Source of the DNA: Hahella sp018986435 | GTDB lineage: Bacteria; Pseudomonadota; Gammaproteobacteria; Pseudomonadales; Oleiphilaceae | Length of the DNA: 64,000 nt | Assembly (NCBI RefSeq): GCF_050749805.1 | Contig: NZ_CP192738.1 | Span: forward strand, 682,001-746,000 | Reading direction: 5' to 3' | Shown here: piece by piece, positions 53,598 through 61,917 of the stretch | Numbering within the stretch: position 1 is the first letter of the stretch | Layout: every line of letters begins with the position of its first letter | The notes under the pieces: generated by a model | Seen by the model: the letters and a program-made list of their open reading frames with translations, nothing else | Database searches by the model: none | Told to the model about the DNA's origin: nothing | Position numbers and translations under genes: made by a program

Positions 53598-53699
53598 AGA
53601 AAAGTCAGACCTTTTGCTTGACCGCGAGGACGCCTTTTTACGTTACTCTTTAGTCTGTCGTGTTGATAAGAGAAACGTTTACTAAGGAGTCGTCGCAGT

Positions 53700-54464
53700 A
53701 TGTCCGGTACATCAACCAGCAAAAAAGTCGTCATTATTACTGGCGCGGGAAGAGGAATTGGCGCGGCGGCGGCGATGCTGGCGGGCGCTCGTGGTTACGC
53801 GGTGTGCGTGAACTATCTGAACAACCATGATGCGGCGCAGCAAGTGGTGGCGGCGATTCGCAATAACGGCGGCGAAGCGATCGCCGTGCAGGCTGACGTT
53901 TCTCAGGAGGAGGGCGTGCAGGCCTTGTTTGCGACGGTGGATCGCGAACTCGGAAAGGTGACCGCCCTGGTTAATAATGTCGGCGTGCTGGAGCGGCAGA
54001 TGCGTCTGGATCACATGGACGCCGAGCGGCTGACGCGTATCTTCCGCAACAATGTCGTCAGCTACTTTCTGTGCTCGCGGGAAGCGATCAAACGCATGTC
54101 CACGATCTATGGCGGTGCTGGCGGCGTAATCGTGAATGTCTCCTCCACGGCGGCGAAGCTGGGCTCTCCAGGGGAATACATCGACTACGCCGCTTCCAAG
54201 GGTGCGGTAGACTCTATGACCGTGGGCCTGGCGAAAGAACTGGCGCAGGAAGGCGTGAGAGTCAATGGCGTGCGGCCCGGATCGGTATACACGGAAATCC
54301 ACGCCAGCGGCGGCGAGCCGGGTCGCGTGGATCGGGTGAAAGCGAATATCCCCATGCGCCGTGGCGGCCAGCCGGAAGAGCTGGCCAATGCGATTTTATG
54401 GTTGCTGTCGGAGGAAGCGTCCTATGTCACGGGAGCAATATTGGACGTAGCCGGCGGGCTATAG
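53700..54464 (+). CDS. ygfF: YgfF-like short-chain dehydrogenase/reductase
   Basis: A 254-residue classical SDR. The cofactor loop is TGAGRGIGAAAA. NNVG, Ser in VNVSSTAAK and YAASK supply the catalytic Asn, Ser, Tyr and Lys. HASGGEPGRVDRVKANIPMRRGGQPEE is nearly the E. coli YgfF text, so orthology is likely. The substrate is unknown. An AAGGAG ribosome site precedes ATG. It is convergent with the CHASE kinase. Confidence 0.88.
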   Translation: MSGTSTSKKVVIITGAGRGIGAAAAMLAGARGYAVCVNYLNNHDAAQQVVAAIRNNGGEAIAVQADVSQEEGVQALFATVDRELGKVTALVNNVGVLERQMRLDHMDAERLTRIFRNNVVSYFLCSREAIKRMSTIYGGAGGVIVNVSSTAAKLGSPGEYIDYAASKGAVDSMTVGLAKELAQEGVRVNGVRPGSVYTEIHASGGEPGRVDRVKANIPMRRGGQPEELANAILWLLSEEASYVTGAILDVAGGL

Positions 54465-54521
54465 AACCAATGCTTTATCGGCGGTGGTTTATCGACAGTG
54501 GTTTATATCGCCTCCTTTGGA

Positions 54522-57500
54522 TTAACTGACCGGCCGGGTGTTGAGGTAGTGGTCGAAATGCCGGGCCAGTTGCTCACTGGCGGAGACAAAGCCCGGCAAC
54601 AGGCGGTTAACTTCTTCGATATCATCCAGGCTGGCGGCGTTCTCTAATGCACTGGCGGCGTGCTGTAATTGCTGCGCATGCAGTTGCCCCGCCGCGCCTT
54701 TGATCGAGTGGGCAATGAACTCCACTTTGCCGGTATCGCTTTCGCTGATGGCTTCCTGCAGCGCCGCCAGGCGCTCCGGCAGCCGGCTGCAGAATCCGCC
54801 CAGTAAGCGACTCAACAACGCATGTTTCCCCATCAGACTTTCCAGCGCCGCTTTTTCATCCCAAAGCTGCAATGGCTCCTGACCTACGGTATCCGCCTCA
54901 GCCCCTTCTTCTGATGCGGCGCCTAATATCTGGAGGCCAGGTCTGGCGCTGGAGCGGCGGAACAGCCAGAGCTTGAGCTTTTCCTCCAAACCGCTGGCGC
55001 TGATCGGCTTACTGAGATAATCATCCATGCCCGACGCGAGGCATTTTTCGCGATCGCCTTTCATGGCGTTGGCGGTCATGGCGACAATGGGGATATGACG
55101 GTTATGCTCGCCGGCTTTGCCTGCGCGAATTTGACGGGTGGCTTCATAGCCGTCCATTTCCGGCATCTGGCAATCCATTAGGACCAAGTTATAAGGCGCT
55201 TCCTCCAGCGCGCTCTGCAGAGCCGCCAACGCCTCCAGGCCGTTGCCTGCGACATCCGCCGGCAGTCCCATTTCCTCCAGCATCAGTTGCGCCACCTCCT
55301 GGTTGACCTGATTGTCTTCCACCAGCAAGAGGCGACTGTGTGCTGGCCATTGCATCGGCGGATGCGTTTCCGCCGTGTCCGATTCGGCGGCGTCACTGGC
55401 GGGGAGGGAGCGCGCGTAATGGCGTGTGACCAGCGGCTTGGCCTGACGCAAGGCATCGCCGCCTTCCGCCACCACGGAGAGTGCGGCGCTCAACTCCGCA
55501 ACGGTAACCGGCTTGGGCAGATAGGCGCTGAAACCCAGCTCTGCGAAATAACGCGCATCGCCCCGGTGGCCGATGCTGGTCATCATTACTAACGCCATAT
55601 TGCGGTAAGCCGCGTTGGCCTTGAGTTCACGTCCCAGCATAGCGCCATCCATTTGCGGCATATGCATGTCCAGAATGGCGATGTCAAAGGGACGTCCGTA
55701 AACGGCGGGAGAGCCATTGATTTTCGCCTCGCACATGGCGAGCGCTTCTTCGCCGCTGGCGGTTTCAAGCACATGCGCGCCCCACATCCTGAGCTGCCCG
55801 CAGAGCACTTCGCGATTGGCGGCGTTATCGTCCACCACCAGCAAGGAAAGCGCACGCATATCCACTTTGGGAAGAATCGGTTGCGTCAGTTCGCTGCGTT
55901 GCAGACGGATGCAAAATTCGAAGCAGCTGCCTTTGCCTTGTTCGCTATGGACGGTAATGCCGCCGTCCATCAGCTCGCTAAGGCGTTTGCAAATAGCCAG
56001 TCCCAACCCGGTGCCGCCGAACTGACGGGTAGTGGAGGCGTCCACCTGGGTGAAGGGTTCGAACAGCCCGCCGATTTTCTCTGCGGGAATGCCGATCCCG
56101 GTGTCGGTGACGGACACGGTCAACAGCAGGTGATCCTCTTCCGGCTGCAACTGGCAGCGGATGACGATTTCGCCTTCGGCGGTGAATTTGATAGCGTTGC
56201 TGACCAGATTGGTGAGGATCTGCCGCAGCCGTCCGGGGTCGCCCCGCACCATGGATTGCTCGACGGCGCTTTGATCCAGCACCAGCTCCAGCTCTTTCTC
56301 CTGCGCCCGCAAAGCCATGGTGCCGGCGAACTCGTCCAGATGATGGCGCAGGTCGAAGTCGAGAAGCTCCAGCTCCAGTTTGCCCGCATCCACTTTAGAG
56401 AAATCGAGGATGTCGTTGATCAGGCTCAGTAAGGACTCCGCACTGGATTTGGCGATATTGACCTTGCGCTGCTGTTCCGAATCAAGTTTGGAATGCAGCA
56501 CCAGATTAAGCATGCCCAAAACGCCGTTCATTGGTGTGCGAATCTCATGACTCATGGTCGCCAGAAAGTCGCTCTTGGCGCGGGCGGCGGCTTCGGCGGC
56601 TTCTTTCGCCTCAGTCAGCTCCATTTGCGCATTGCGTTGGGCGGTTATGTCCACCGCCGTAGCGTAGATTTTGCCGGAAGCCGGATCACAGGCGGCGTTC
56701 CATAGCAGGGTCACGATTTCTCCGCTGTAACAGCGATAGCGATTGACGAAAGAGATGGCGGGCTTGCCCCGGGCCAGTTTTTTCAGCTCCAGCAATGTGC
56801 TTCCCACATCGTCAGGGTGTATGAAGTGAACGATGGGTTCCGACAGCAGTTCTCGCTCCGAATAACCCAACACTTTGCTGAAGGTGAAGTTGATTCTTTC
56901 GAAGTAGCCTTCGGTGTTGGCGATGCACAGGAAGTTGGTGGAGAGATCGAAGAAGTTCTGCAACTCCTTCTGGGATTGTTCGATTTGCTGGCGTGCGACG
57001 CGACTTGCCGCCTCCGCCTGTTTGCGCTCGGAGATGTCCTCGATGATCGACCAGATATATTCCCGACCCTGGGTATCGGAAATCAGCACGCCGTTCAACA
57101 GCACCGGATAGCGGTCGCCGCTCTTGCGTATGTACTCTTTCTCGTAGGGGCCGTAGCGCCCGCGAATGCTGAGTTGCTCCAATTGCTGTGACTCTAGTTC
57201 TTCGTAGTCCTTGGGGGTGATGTCCCAGTAACTCAGCATGAGAAACTCTTTGCGGGTGTACCCCGTCGGGCCCAGTAATGCGTTGTTGACCTCCAGGAAG
57301 TCGCCGGTTTTGTAGTCATTGAGGGCGATGCCCAAAGGGGACAAGTCAAACAGGCTGCGCAGCAACATTTCATTTTCATGGCGTTTGCGTATTTGCCGGA
57401 ACACCAGTAGCGTCGGCGTCAATATCAGCAGCCCGATTGTGAGGACGCTGATGCGCAGTGCGATGGCGCCTTCCGCCAATTGCGGCCAGCCGCCCTGGGG

Positions 57501-58313
57501 CGTGGCGCCGATACGCCAGGCCCCGTTGGGCAGCGTGACTTCAGCGATAACCGGGTTGGCGTGAAAAATTTCCGGATCGCCATAGAATACGTCGCTGTCC
57601 GTGTCGTTGTTATAGGCGGAGCGGATAGCGATATCCAGCCCCTGGGCTGCGCCGGTCAGGCCGCTGGCTTTGTATAGCTCCTCAACGTCAATAACGGCGG
57701 ACACCAGCCCCCAGAAGCGCTCTTTTTTGCCGCTTTCAGAGTAAGTGAAAACTGGAATGCGCCCGATAAATCCGTAGCCTCCTTGCACCAGTTTGACAGG
57801 GCCTGTCACCAGCGGTTGGCCGGAATGTCGCGCTTGTTCGGCGGCCTCTCGCTGGTCGGGCGTCGCGCTCAAATCCAGCCCAATGGCGCCTTCATTGCCT
57901 TGCAGTGGATAAATCAGCCGGATAACCATATCCGGCGCTGCGCCGATGTTGCGTAATTGCGCGCGGCCATCGAACAGGGGGTGTGCGAACTCGGTGAAAC
58001 GATCCTGGTTCATGTCCGGCTCAACGCTGATGGCCGCCACCAGACCTCGAACGGTTTGGATATTGCTGCTGATGGCGCCTTCCAGGCGTGCGCGCACCAC
58101 GCTCAACTGGCTGAGTACGTCGTTGCGGACTTCCTGCTCATGACGAATGTTGTTGAGACGGTCGATATAAAAGCCGGCGGCGATGACGCCAACCGTGATG
58201 ATCAGCGCAGCACAGCGATACAGCCACTTGGACCTGCCGAGGCCGCTGCTATCAGGCTGTTGCATGGGGCGGTCAAGAGTAGCGCCTTCCTTTATCCCAG
58301 GCTGGCTGTTCAT
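54522..58313 (-). CDS. CHASE-type hybrid sensor kinase with two receivers and Hpt
   Basis: A 1263-residue membrane kinase. TM1 (about 30-50) is followed by a CHASE sensor domain (about 75-260), TM2 (about 283-307) and two PAS domains (about 320-560). HisKA has His589 in MSHEIRTPMN, and an HATPase follows. Receiver 1 has Asp882 (ILDMHMPQMDG), receiver 2 has Asp1047 (LMDCQMPEMDG), and the C-terminal Hpt has His1202 (AHSIKG). It contains a whole phosphorelay without an output domain, so it must signal to a regulator elsewhere. CHASE domains bind small extracellular ligands. Architecture parallels the other hybrid kinase but with a different sensor. Confidence 0.92.
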   Translation of the reverse strand: MNSQPGIKEGATLDRPMQQPDSSGLGRSKWLYRCAALIITVGVIAAGFYIDRLNNIRHEQEVRNDVLSQLSVVRARLEGAISSNIQTVRGLVAAISVEPDMNQDRFTEFAHPLFDGRAQLRNIGAAPDMVIRLIYPLQGNEGAIGLDLSATPDQREAAEQARHSGQPLVTGPVKLVQGGYGFIGRIPVFTYSESGKKERFWGLVSAVIDVEELYKASGLTGAAQGLDIAIRSAYNNDTDSDVFYGDPEIFHANPVIAEVTLPNGAWRIGATPQGGWPQLAEGAIALRISVLTIGLLILTPTLLVFRQIRKRHENEMLLRSLFDLSPLGIALNDYKTGDFLEVNNALLGPTGYTRKEFLMLSYWDITPKDYEELESQQLEQLSIRGRYGPYEKEYIRKSGDRYPVLLNGVLISDTQGREYIWSIIEDISERKQAEAASRVARQQIEQSQKELQNFFDLSTNFLCIANTEGYFERINFTFSKVLGYSERELLSEPIVHFIHPDDVGSTLLELKKLARGKPAISFVNRYRCYSGEIVTLLWNAACDPASGKIYATAVDITAQRNAQMELTEAKEAAEAAARAKSDFLATMSHEIRTPMNGVLGMLNLVLHSKLDSEQQRKVNIAKSSAESLLSLINDILDFSKVDAGKLELELLDFDLRHHLDEFAGTMALRAQEKELELVLDQSAVEQSMVRGDPGRLRQILTNLVSNAIKFTAEGEIVIRCQLQPEEDHLLLTVSVTDTGIGIPAEKIGGLFEPFTQVDASTTRQFGGTGLGLAICKRLSELMDGGITVHSEQGKGSCFEFCIRLQRSELTQPILPKVDMRALSLLVVDDNAANREVLCGQLRMWGAHVLETASGEEALAMCEAKINGSPAVYGRPFDIAILDMHMPQMDGAMLGRELKANAAYRNMALVMMTSIGHRGDARYFAELGFSAYLPKPVTVAELSAALSVVAEGGDALRQAKPLVTRHYARSLPASDAAESDTAETHPPMQWPAHSRLLLVEDNQVNQEVAQLMLEEMGLPADVAGNGLEALAALQSALEEAPYNLVLMDCQMPEMDGYEATRQIRAGKAGEHNRHIPIVAMTANAMKGDREKCLASGMDDYLSKPISASGLEEKLKLWLFRRSSARPGLQILGAASEEGAEADTVGQEPLQLWDEKAALESLMGKHALLSRLLGGFCSRLPERLAALQEAISESDTGKVEFIAHSIKGAAGQLHAQQLQHAASALENAASLDDIEEVNRLLPGFVSASEQLARHFDHYLNTRPVS

Positions 58314-58652
58314 AAATCGCTTCGTCCAAGAGTTCCGCTACATTGAGTTCGGCGCCAGCGGCCAGGCCGTCCAGCGTTTTTCATGTCTGAAGTCTGTCTT
58401 TGTTTGCGCGGGGAACCGCTTTCTTCGCCGCAGACCTGATGGCGTTTCTGTATCGTCAACAAGCCTTAGATTCTAGCTTAGCATGTATCGCCGGGCTCGC
58501 TTCCGCAATGACTGCGATGCTTGCGTCGACATAGTCGATGTTATTGGGGAAAACATAATAATTCGTTATAGTTTTGCCCAAATAAAAATAACCATCCCAT
58601 GCAAATAACTGAAAACACTGAATAAGCAAAGGCGACGGACCTGGGAGGGTTT
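58314..58652. other. 339-bp divergent region between hybrid kinase and panB
   Basis: No gene is visible. It contains a possible panB promoter (58544-58572) and a small TCGAC-ATA-GTCGA dyad at 58526-58538. Confidence 0.45.
58544..58572 (+). promoter_or_regulatory. Possible panB promoter
   Basis: TTGGGG (58544-58549), 17 bases and TATAGT (58567-58572) give a moderate sigma70-like match about 80 bases upstream of panB. Confidence 0.35.
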
Positions 58653-59489
58653 ATGAGCACGCACGTTGACAGAAAGCGCATCACTATTCCGCAGATACGG
58701 TCGATGAAAGGCAGGGGAAGCATCGTTTCCCTGACCGCCTACACGACGCCCATGGCGCAAATGATGGATGAGTTCGTGGACTTGATTATCGTCGGCGACT
58801 CCACTGGCATGGTGGCCTACGGCTTTAACTCCACCATGTCCGTCACCCTGGACATGATGATCAACCATGGCGCGGCGGTGACCCGGGGAGTCAGCAAAGC
58901 CTGTGTGATTGTGGATATGCCATTTGGGACTTTTCAGGAATCGCCGCAACAGGCTTATCGCAATGCAGCCCGAGTTTTAGTGGAGACCCAGGCGCAAGGC
59001 GTGAAAATGGAAGGCGGCGAGGAGTTGCTGGAAACCGTCGATTTTCTGGTGCGCCGGGGTATCCCGGTCATGCCCCATATTGGCCTGACGCCGCAGCACG
59101 CGAATGTGCAGGGCGGTTTCAAGGCGCAGATCCGCACCGAGGAAGAAATCAACGCGTTCATCAAACTGGGGCGGGCCTTTGAAGACGCGGGCGCATTCGC
59201 CTTATTGGTGGAAGGCGCGTTTGAAGAGGCGGCGCGCAAAGTCACCGCGGCGGTGAGCATTCCTACCGTCGGCATCGGCGCTTCGCCGGAGTGCGATGGC
59301 CAAGTGTTGGTGACCGAGGATATACTTGGCTTGTTTTCGGGCTATACGCCCAAATTCGCCAAACGCTACGTGGATTTGAGCCAACCTATTAAAGAGGCTT
59401 TCTCCAGGTACGCTCATGAAGTGCGCTCCGGCGAGTTCCCGGCAATGGAACATTGCTTTGGCGTGCGCAAAAACAGCGAAGGAGGCTGA
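58653..59489 (+). CDS. panB: 3-methyl-2-oxobutanoate hydroxymethyltransferase
   Basis: A 278-residue TIM-barrel enzyme of pantothenate synthesis, adding a hydroxymethyl group from methylene-tetrahydrofolate to ketoisovalerate. SLTAYTTPMAQMMDEFVDLIIVGDS (magnesium Asp49), VDMPFGTFQES, VKMEGGEE, PVMPHIGLTPQ and VGIGASPECDGQVLV are family blocks. The start follows GGGAGGG. panC and panD are not adjacent. It is slightly longer than the usual 264 residues. Confidence 0.93.
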   Translation: MSTHVDRKRITIPQIRSMKGRGSIVSLTAYTTPMAQMMDEFVDLIIVGDSTGMVAYGFNSTMSVTLDMMINHGAAVTRGVSKACVIVDMPFGTFQESPQQAYRNAARVLVETQAQGVKMEGGEELLETVDFLVRRGIPVMPHIGLTPQHANVQGGFKAQIRTEEEINAFIKLGRAFEDAGAFALLVEGAFEEAARKVTAAVSIPTVGIGASPECDGQVLVTEDILGLFSGYTPKFAKRYVDLSQPIKEAFSRYAHEVRSGEFPAMEHCFGVRKNSEGG

Positions 59490-59588
59490 CTCCTCGCGAA
59501 AATCCGAAGATAACGCCGTCGCCGTACGCGCAGTCGAAGCTGCGATGGCTTTATCTCCGACATTAGACGTTATTGAAGAAGTATTAAA

Positions 59589-60167
59589 ATGGATTTATCT
59601 GTAAAACCTGATTACTACCTGATCATTGATCTTGAGGCCACCTGTTGCGACCAGGGCTCCGTTCCCCGTAGGGAAATGGAAACCATTGAAATTGGCGCAG
59701 TGATGGTTGACCCCGCGTCTCTGGCGGTGGTGGATGAGTTCCAGACCTTTATTCGGCCAGTGCGACACCCGCAGTTAACGGACTTCTGTCGTGAACTGAC
59801 TACAATCCAGCAAACGCAAGTCGATGACGCGCCGACTTACCCGGAGGCGATTGAGTCTCTGCAAGACTGGATGCGCCATTACCCCAATTATCTGTTTTGC
59901 TCCTGGGGGGATTACGATAAAGGTCAGTTCGAGCAGGATTGCCAATATCATCGGGTCGCCTATCCTTTCGCCAGCGGGCATCTCAATATCAAGAAGCAGT
60001 TCTCAGAGACGCAAGGGCTCAAGAAAAAGTATGGCATGGCGGGCGCCTTGCGCGTTGTCGGTTTGTCCCTGGAAGGCTGTCATCACAGAGGTATCGACGA
60101 CGCCCGCAATATGGCGAAACTGATGCCTTATATAGTCGTACCAAAAATAGTCGTTCAGGAAAAATAG
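59589..60167 (+). CDS. DEDDh 3'-5' exonuclease (ERI-1/KapD-like)
   Basis: A 192-residue exonuclease domain. LIIDLEATCCDQG provides Asp14 and Glu16 of motif I. WGDYDKGQFEQDC is motif II and HHRGIDDARNMAKLM is motif III with the catalytic His and Asp. The domain matches the ERI-1/KapD branch, which degrades RNA or structured 3' ends. The ATG lacks a strong ribosome site. Endonuclease V begins 22 bases later. Confidence 0.87.
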   Translation: MDLSVKPDYYLIIDLEATCCDQGSVPRREMETIEIGAVMVDPASLAVVDEFQTFIRPVRHPQLTDFCRELTTIQQTQVDDAPTYPEAIESLQDWMRHYPNYLFCSWGDYDKGQFEQDCQYHRVAYPFASGHLNIKKQFSETQGLKKKYGMAGALRVVGLSLEGCHHRGIDDARNMAKLMPYIVVPKIVVQEK

Positions 60168-60189
60168 TGGGTCGGGAAAAGGTGAAACA

Positions 60190-60699
60190 TTGATTCTAGC
60201 GGTAGACGTTCAATACGAAGACGATGGCGGCGCAACCGTGGCGGGCGTGCTGTTCAAAGACTGGAGCGACCCGGAGCCGACGCGAGCGGTGCTGACGCAT
60301 GTCAGCGAAGTGCAGGATTATGAGCCTGGCCAGTTCTACAAGCGTGAGCTGCCCTGTATTTTGCAGTTGCTGGACGCTATTTCCGAATCAGTCGATATCA
60401 TTGTCGTGGACGGCTATGTCACGCTGGGCGCGGATGATCGACCCGGTCTTGGCATGCATTTGCATAACGCGTTGCAACAACGTATTCCGGTCATTGGCGT
60501 GGCGAAAAAAGCCTTTCTGGACACGCCGCCGGACCGTGAAATCTTACGCGGCGACAGCCTTAAACCTCTGTATGTTTCCGCCGTGGGCGTCCCACTGACT
60601 CAGGCTCGGGACTGGATTCTTGCAATGAGCGGCAAGCACCGCATCCCCACACTTCTCAAGCGGGTCGACCAACTGTGTCGAGGCTCCTGGCGTCCATAA
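60190..60699 (+). CDS. nfi: Short endonuclease V
   Basis: A 169-residue endonuclease V-type protein. MILAVDVQYEDD supplies Asp6. YEPGQFYKRELP supplies Glu53. IVVDGYVTLG supplies Asp74, and GVAKKAF the conserved Lys. These match the RNase H-like catalytic centre that nicks DNA (or RNA) one base after deoxyinosine. It is about 50 residues shorter than E. coli Nfi (223), lacking its N-terminal helix. The only suitable start is TTG 60190 with AAAAGGTG before it. Confidence 0.85.
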   Translation: MILAVDVQYEDDGGATVAGVLFKDWSDPEPTRAVLTHVSEVQDYEPGQFYKRELPCILQLLDAISESVDIIVVDGYVTLGADDRPGLGMHLHNALQQRIPVIGVAKKAFLDTPPDREILRGDSLKPLYVSAVGVPLTQARDWILAMSGKHRIPTLLKRVDQLCRGSWRP

Positions 60700-60843
60700 C
60701 GAGAGTATTTCCTCCTCTGTTCTATACTGAAAAATAATGCCTGTGACTTGCTGAGAAGATTTCCAATGCGGGTCAGTGGGTTTTGTAATGAATTCAGGAC
60801 GGATGACAGAGCTTTGCGAGCGAGCCGCAGAGCGGGGAGCCAT

Positions 60844-61734
60844 GTGCGTTATCTGTTATGTCTGTGTCTTAGCTGTTGTTTTGGCATATCCGCTGTCTTC
60901 AGCGCGGAACCCGTGGTGGTGCGCCATGTGGGGCCGGAAGACGTTGGCGATATCCGCAAAAATTACTTCATTGGCGTGCTGCATCTGACGCTGGAAGAAT
61001 CCGTATCGAAGGTGGGCCCCTACGAGATGAAGCAGATCCAGGCCCCGATGTCGCAAGGGCGGGCGTTTAAAAGCCTGCAGGAAGGGCTGGTCGATGTGGT
61101 CTGGTCCATGACCTCGGAAGAGAGAGAAACCAACTTTCGCGCCATCCGTATTCCTTTGATGCAAGGTTTGATCGGCTATCGGGTGCTGGTCATCCGTAAA
61201 GAAGACCGTTACAAATTCAATGCAATCACTGAGCCTGAGCAGCTCCAGGCGTTGCTGGCCTATCAGGGCCACGACTGGCCTGATGCGCAGATCCTGCAGG
61301 CTAATGGCTATCGCCTGAACACCAGCTCCTGGTACAAGGGATTGTTCAAACTGCTGGCGCAGGGCGGCTTTGACTACTTCCCGCGCAGCGTGTTGGAAGC
61401 CTGGGATGAGCTGGCCGCCTATGATCAGGATAGTTTGATGGTGGAAGAGAGTATTCTGTTGCATTACCCGACGGCGGTTTACTTCTTCGTGCGGCGGGAG
61501 GATGTCGATCTGGCGGAGCGGATACGTCTGGGGCTGCGCAACGCTATCGATAATGGCAAATTCGAACGCCTGCTGTATGGATTTGAACCCCATCGCCGCG
61601 CGTTGCAGGCGGTGGACTTCAAACATCGTCGTATTTTTCAGCTACATAATCCGCTACTGACCGAGCAGACGCCGTTGGATGACGAATCGCTCTGGTTTGA
61701 CGTGGAAGCTTACGTGAAGAACCATTCCCAATGA
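60844..61734 (+). CDS. Orphan periplasmic solute-binding protein
   Basis: A 296-residue exported binding protein. From GTG 60844 it begins MRYLLCLCLSCCFGISAVFSA, a good signal peptide, with GGGGAG five bases upstream. The longest frame begins at 60748 but buries that leader. The mature part carries QGRAFKSLQEGLVDVVWSMTSEERE and YHYPTAVYFFVRRED-like text typical of family 3-like two-lobed binding folds. No transporter is adjacent, so it may be a sensor accessory. Confidence 0.68.
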   Translation: MRYLLCLCLSCCFGISAVFSAEPVVVRHVGPEDVGDIRKNYFIGVLHLTLEESVSKVGPYEMKQIQAPMSQGRAFKSLQEGLVDVVWSMTSEERETNFRAIRIPLMQGLIGYRVLVIRKEDRYKFNAITEPEQLQALLAYQGHDWPDAQILQANGYRLNTSSWYKGLFKLLAQGGFDYFPRSVLEAWDELAAYDQDSLMVEESILLHYPTAVYFFVRREDVDLAERIRLGLRNAIDNGKFERLLYGFEPHRRALQAVDFKHRRIFQLHNPLLTEQTPLDDESLWFDVEAYVKNHSQ

Positions 61735-61778
61735 ACTGATCGTCGCGGTGAGCGGCGGATGCGGTTCACTCCTGGTTG

Positions 61779-61848
61779 ACGCAGGGACGCCGGCCCTGAA
61801 GAGGACCGGCGTCGTGTTGACGGGACAAAATGATCCCGTTCCCTGCGT
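61779..61848. other. Three-way-junction inverted-repeat element
   Basis: Three nested stems fit together with almost no spacers. P1 is ACGCAGGGA (61779-61787) with TCCCTGCGT (61840-61848), 9 bp. P2 is CGCCGG (61788-61793) with CCGGCG (61806-61811), extended by CCT/AGG around a GAAG loop. P3 is ACGGGA (61820-61825) with TCCCGT (61834-61839). P2 abuts P1 directly and P3 abuts P1 directly. It lies between convergent genes with no T-run, so its role is unknown. Confidence 0.7.
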
Positions 61849-61917
61849 GTTTACAGGTCGCCATGGTCACTGATTCCTTGTGGAGAGAGTTTCGGCAAGC
61901 CTCGCCGAAGGGGGAGA

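Noticed and set aside
61779..61848. Integron attC site
   Set aside because: The ends do not show the paired GTTRRRY and RYYYAAC core sites, and there is no integrase or cassette structure nearby.
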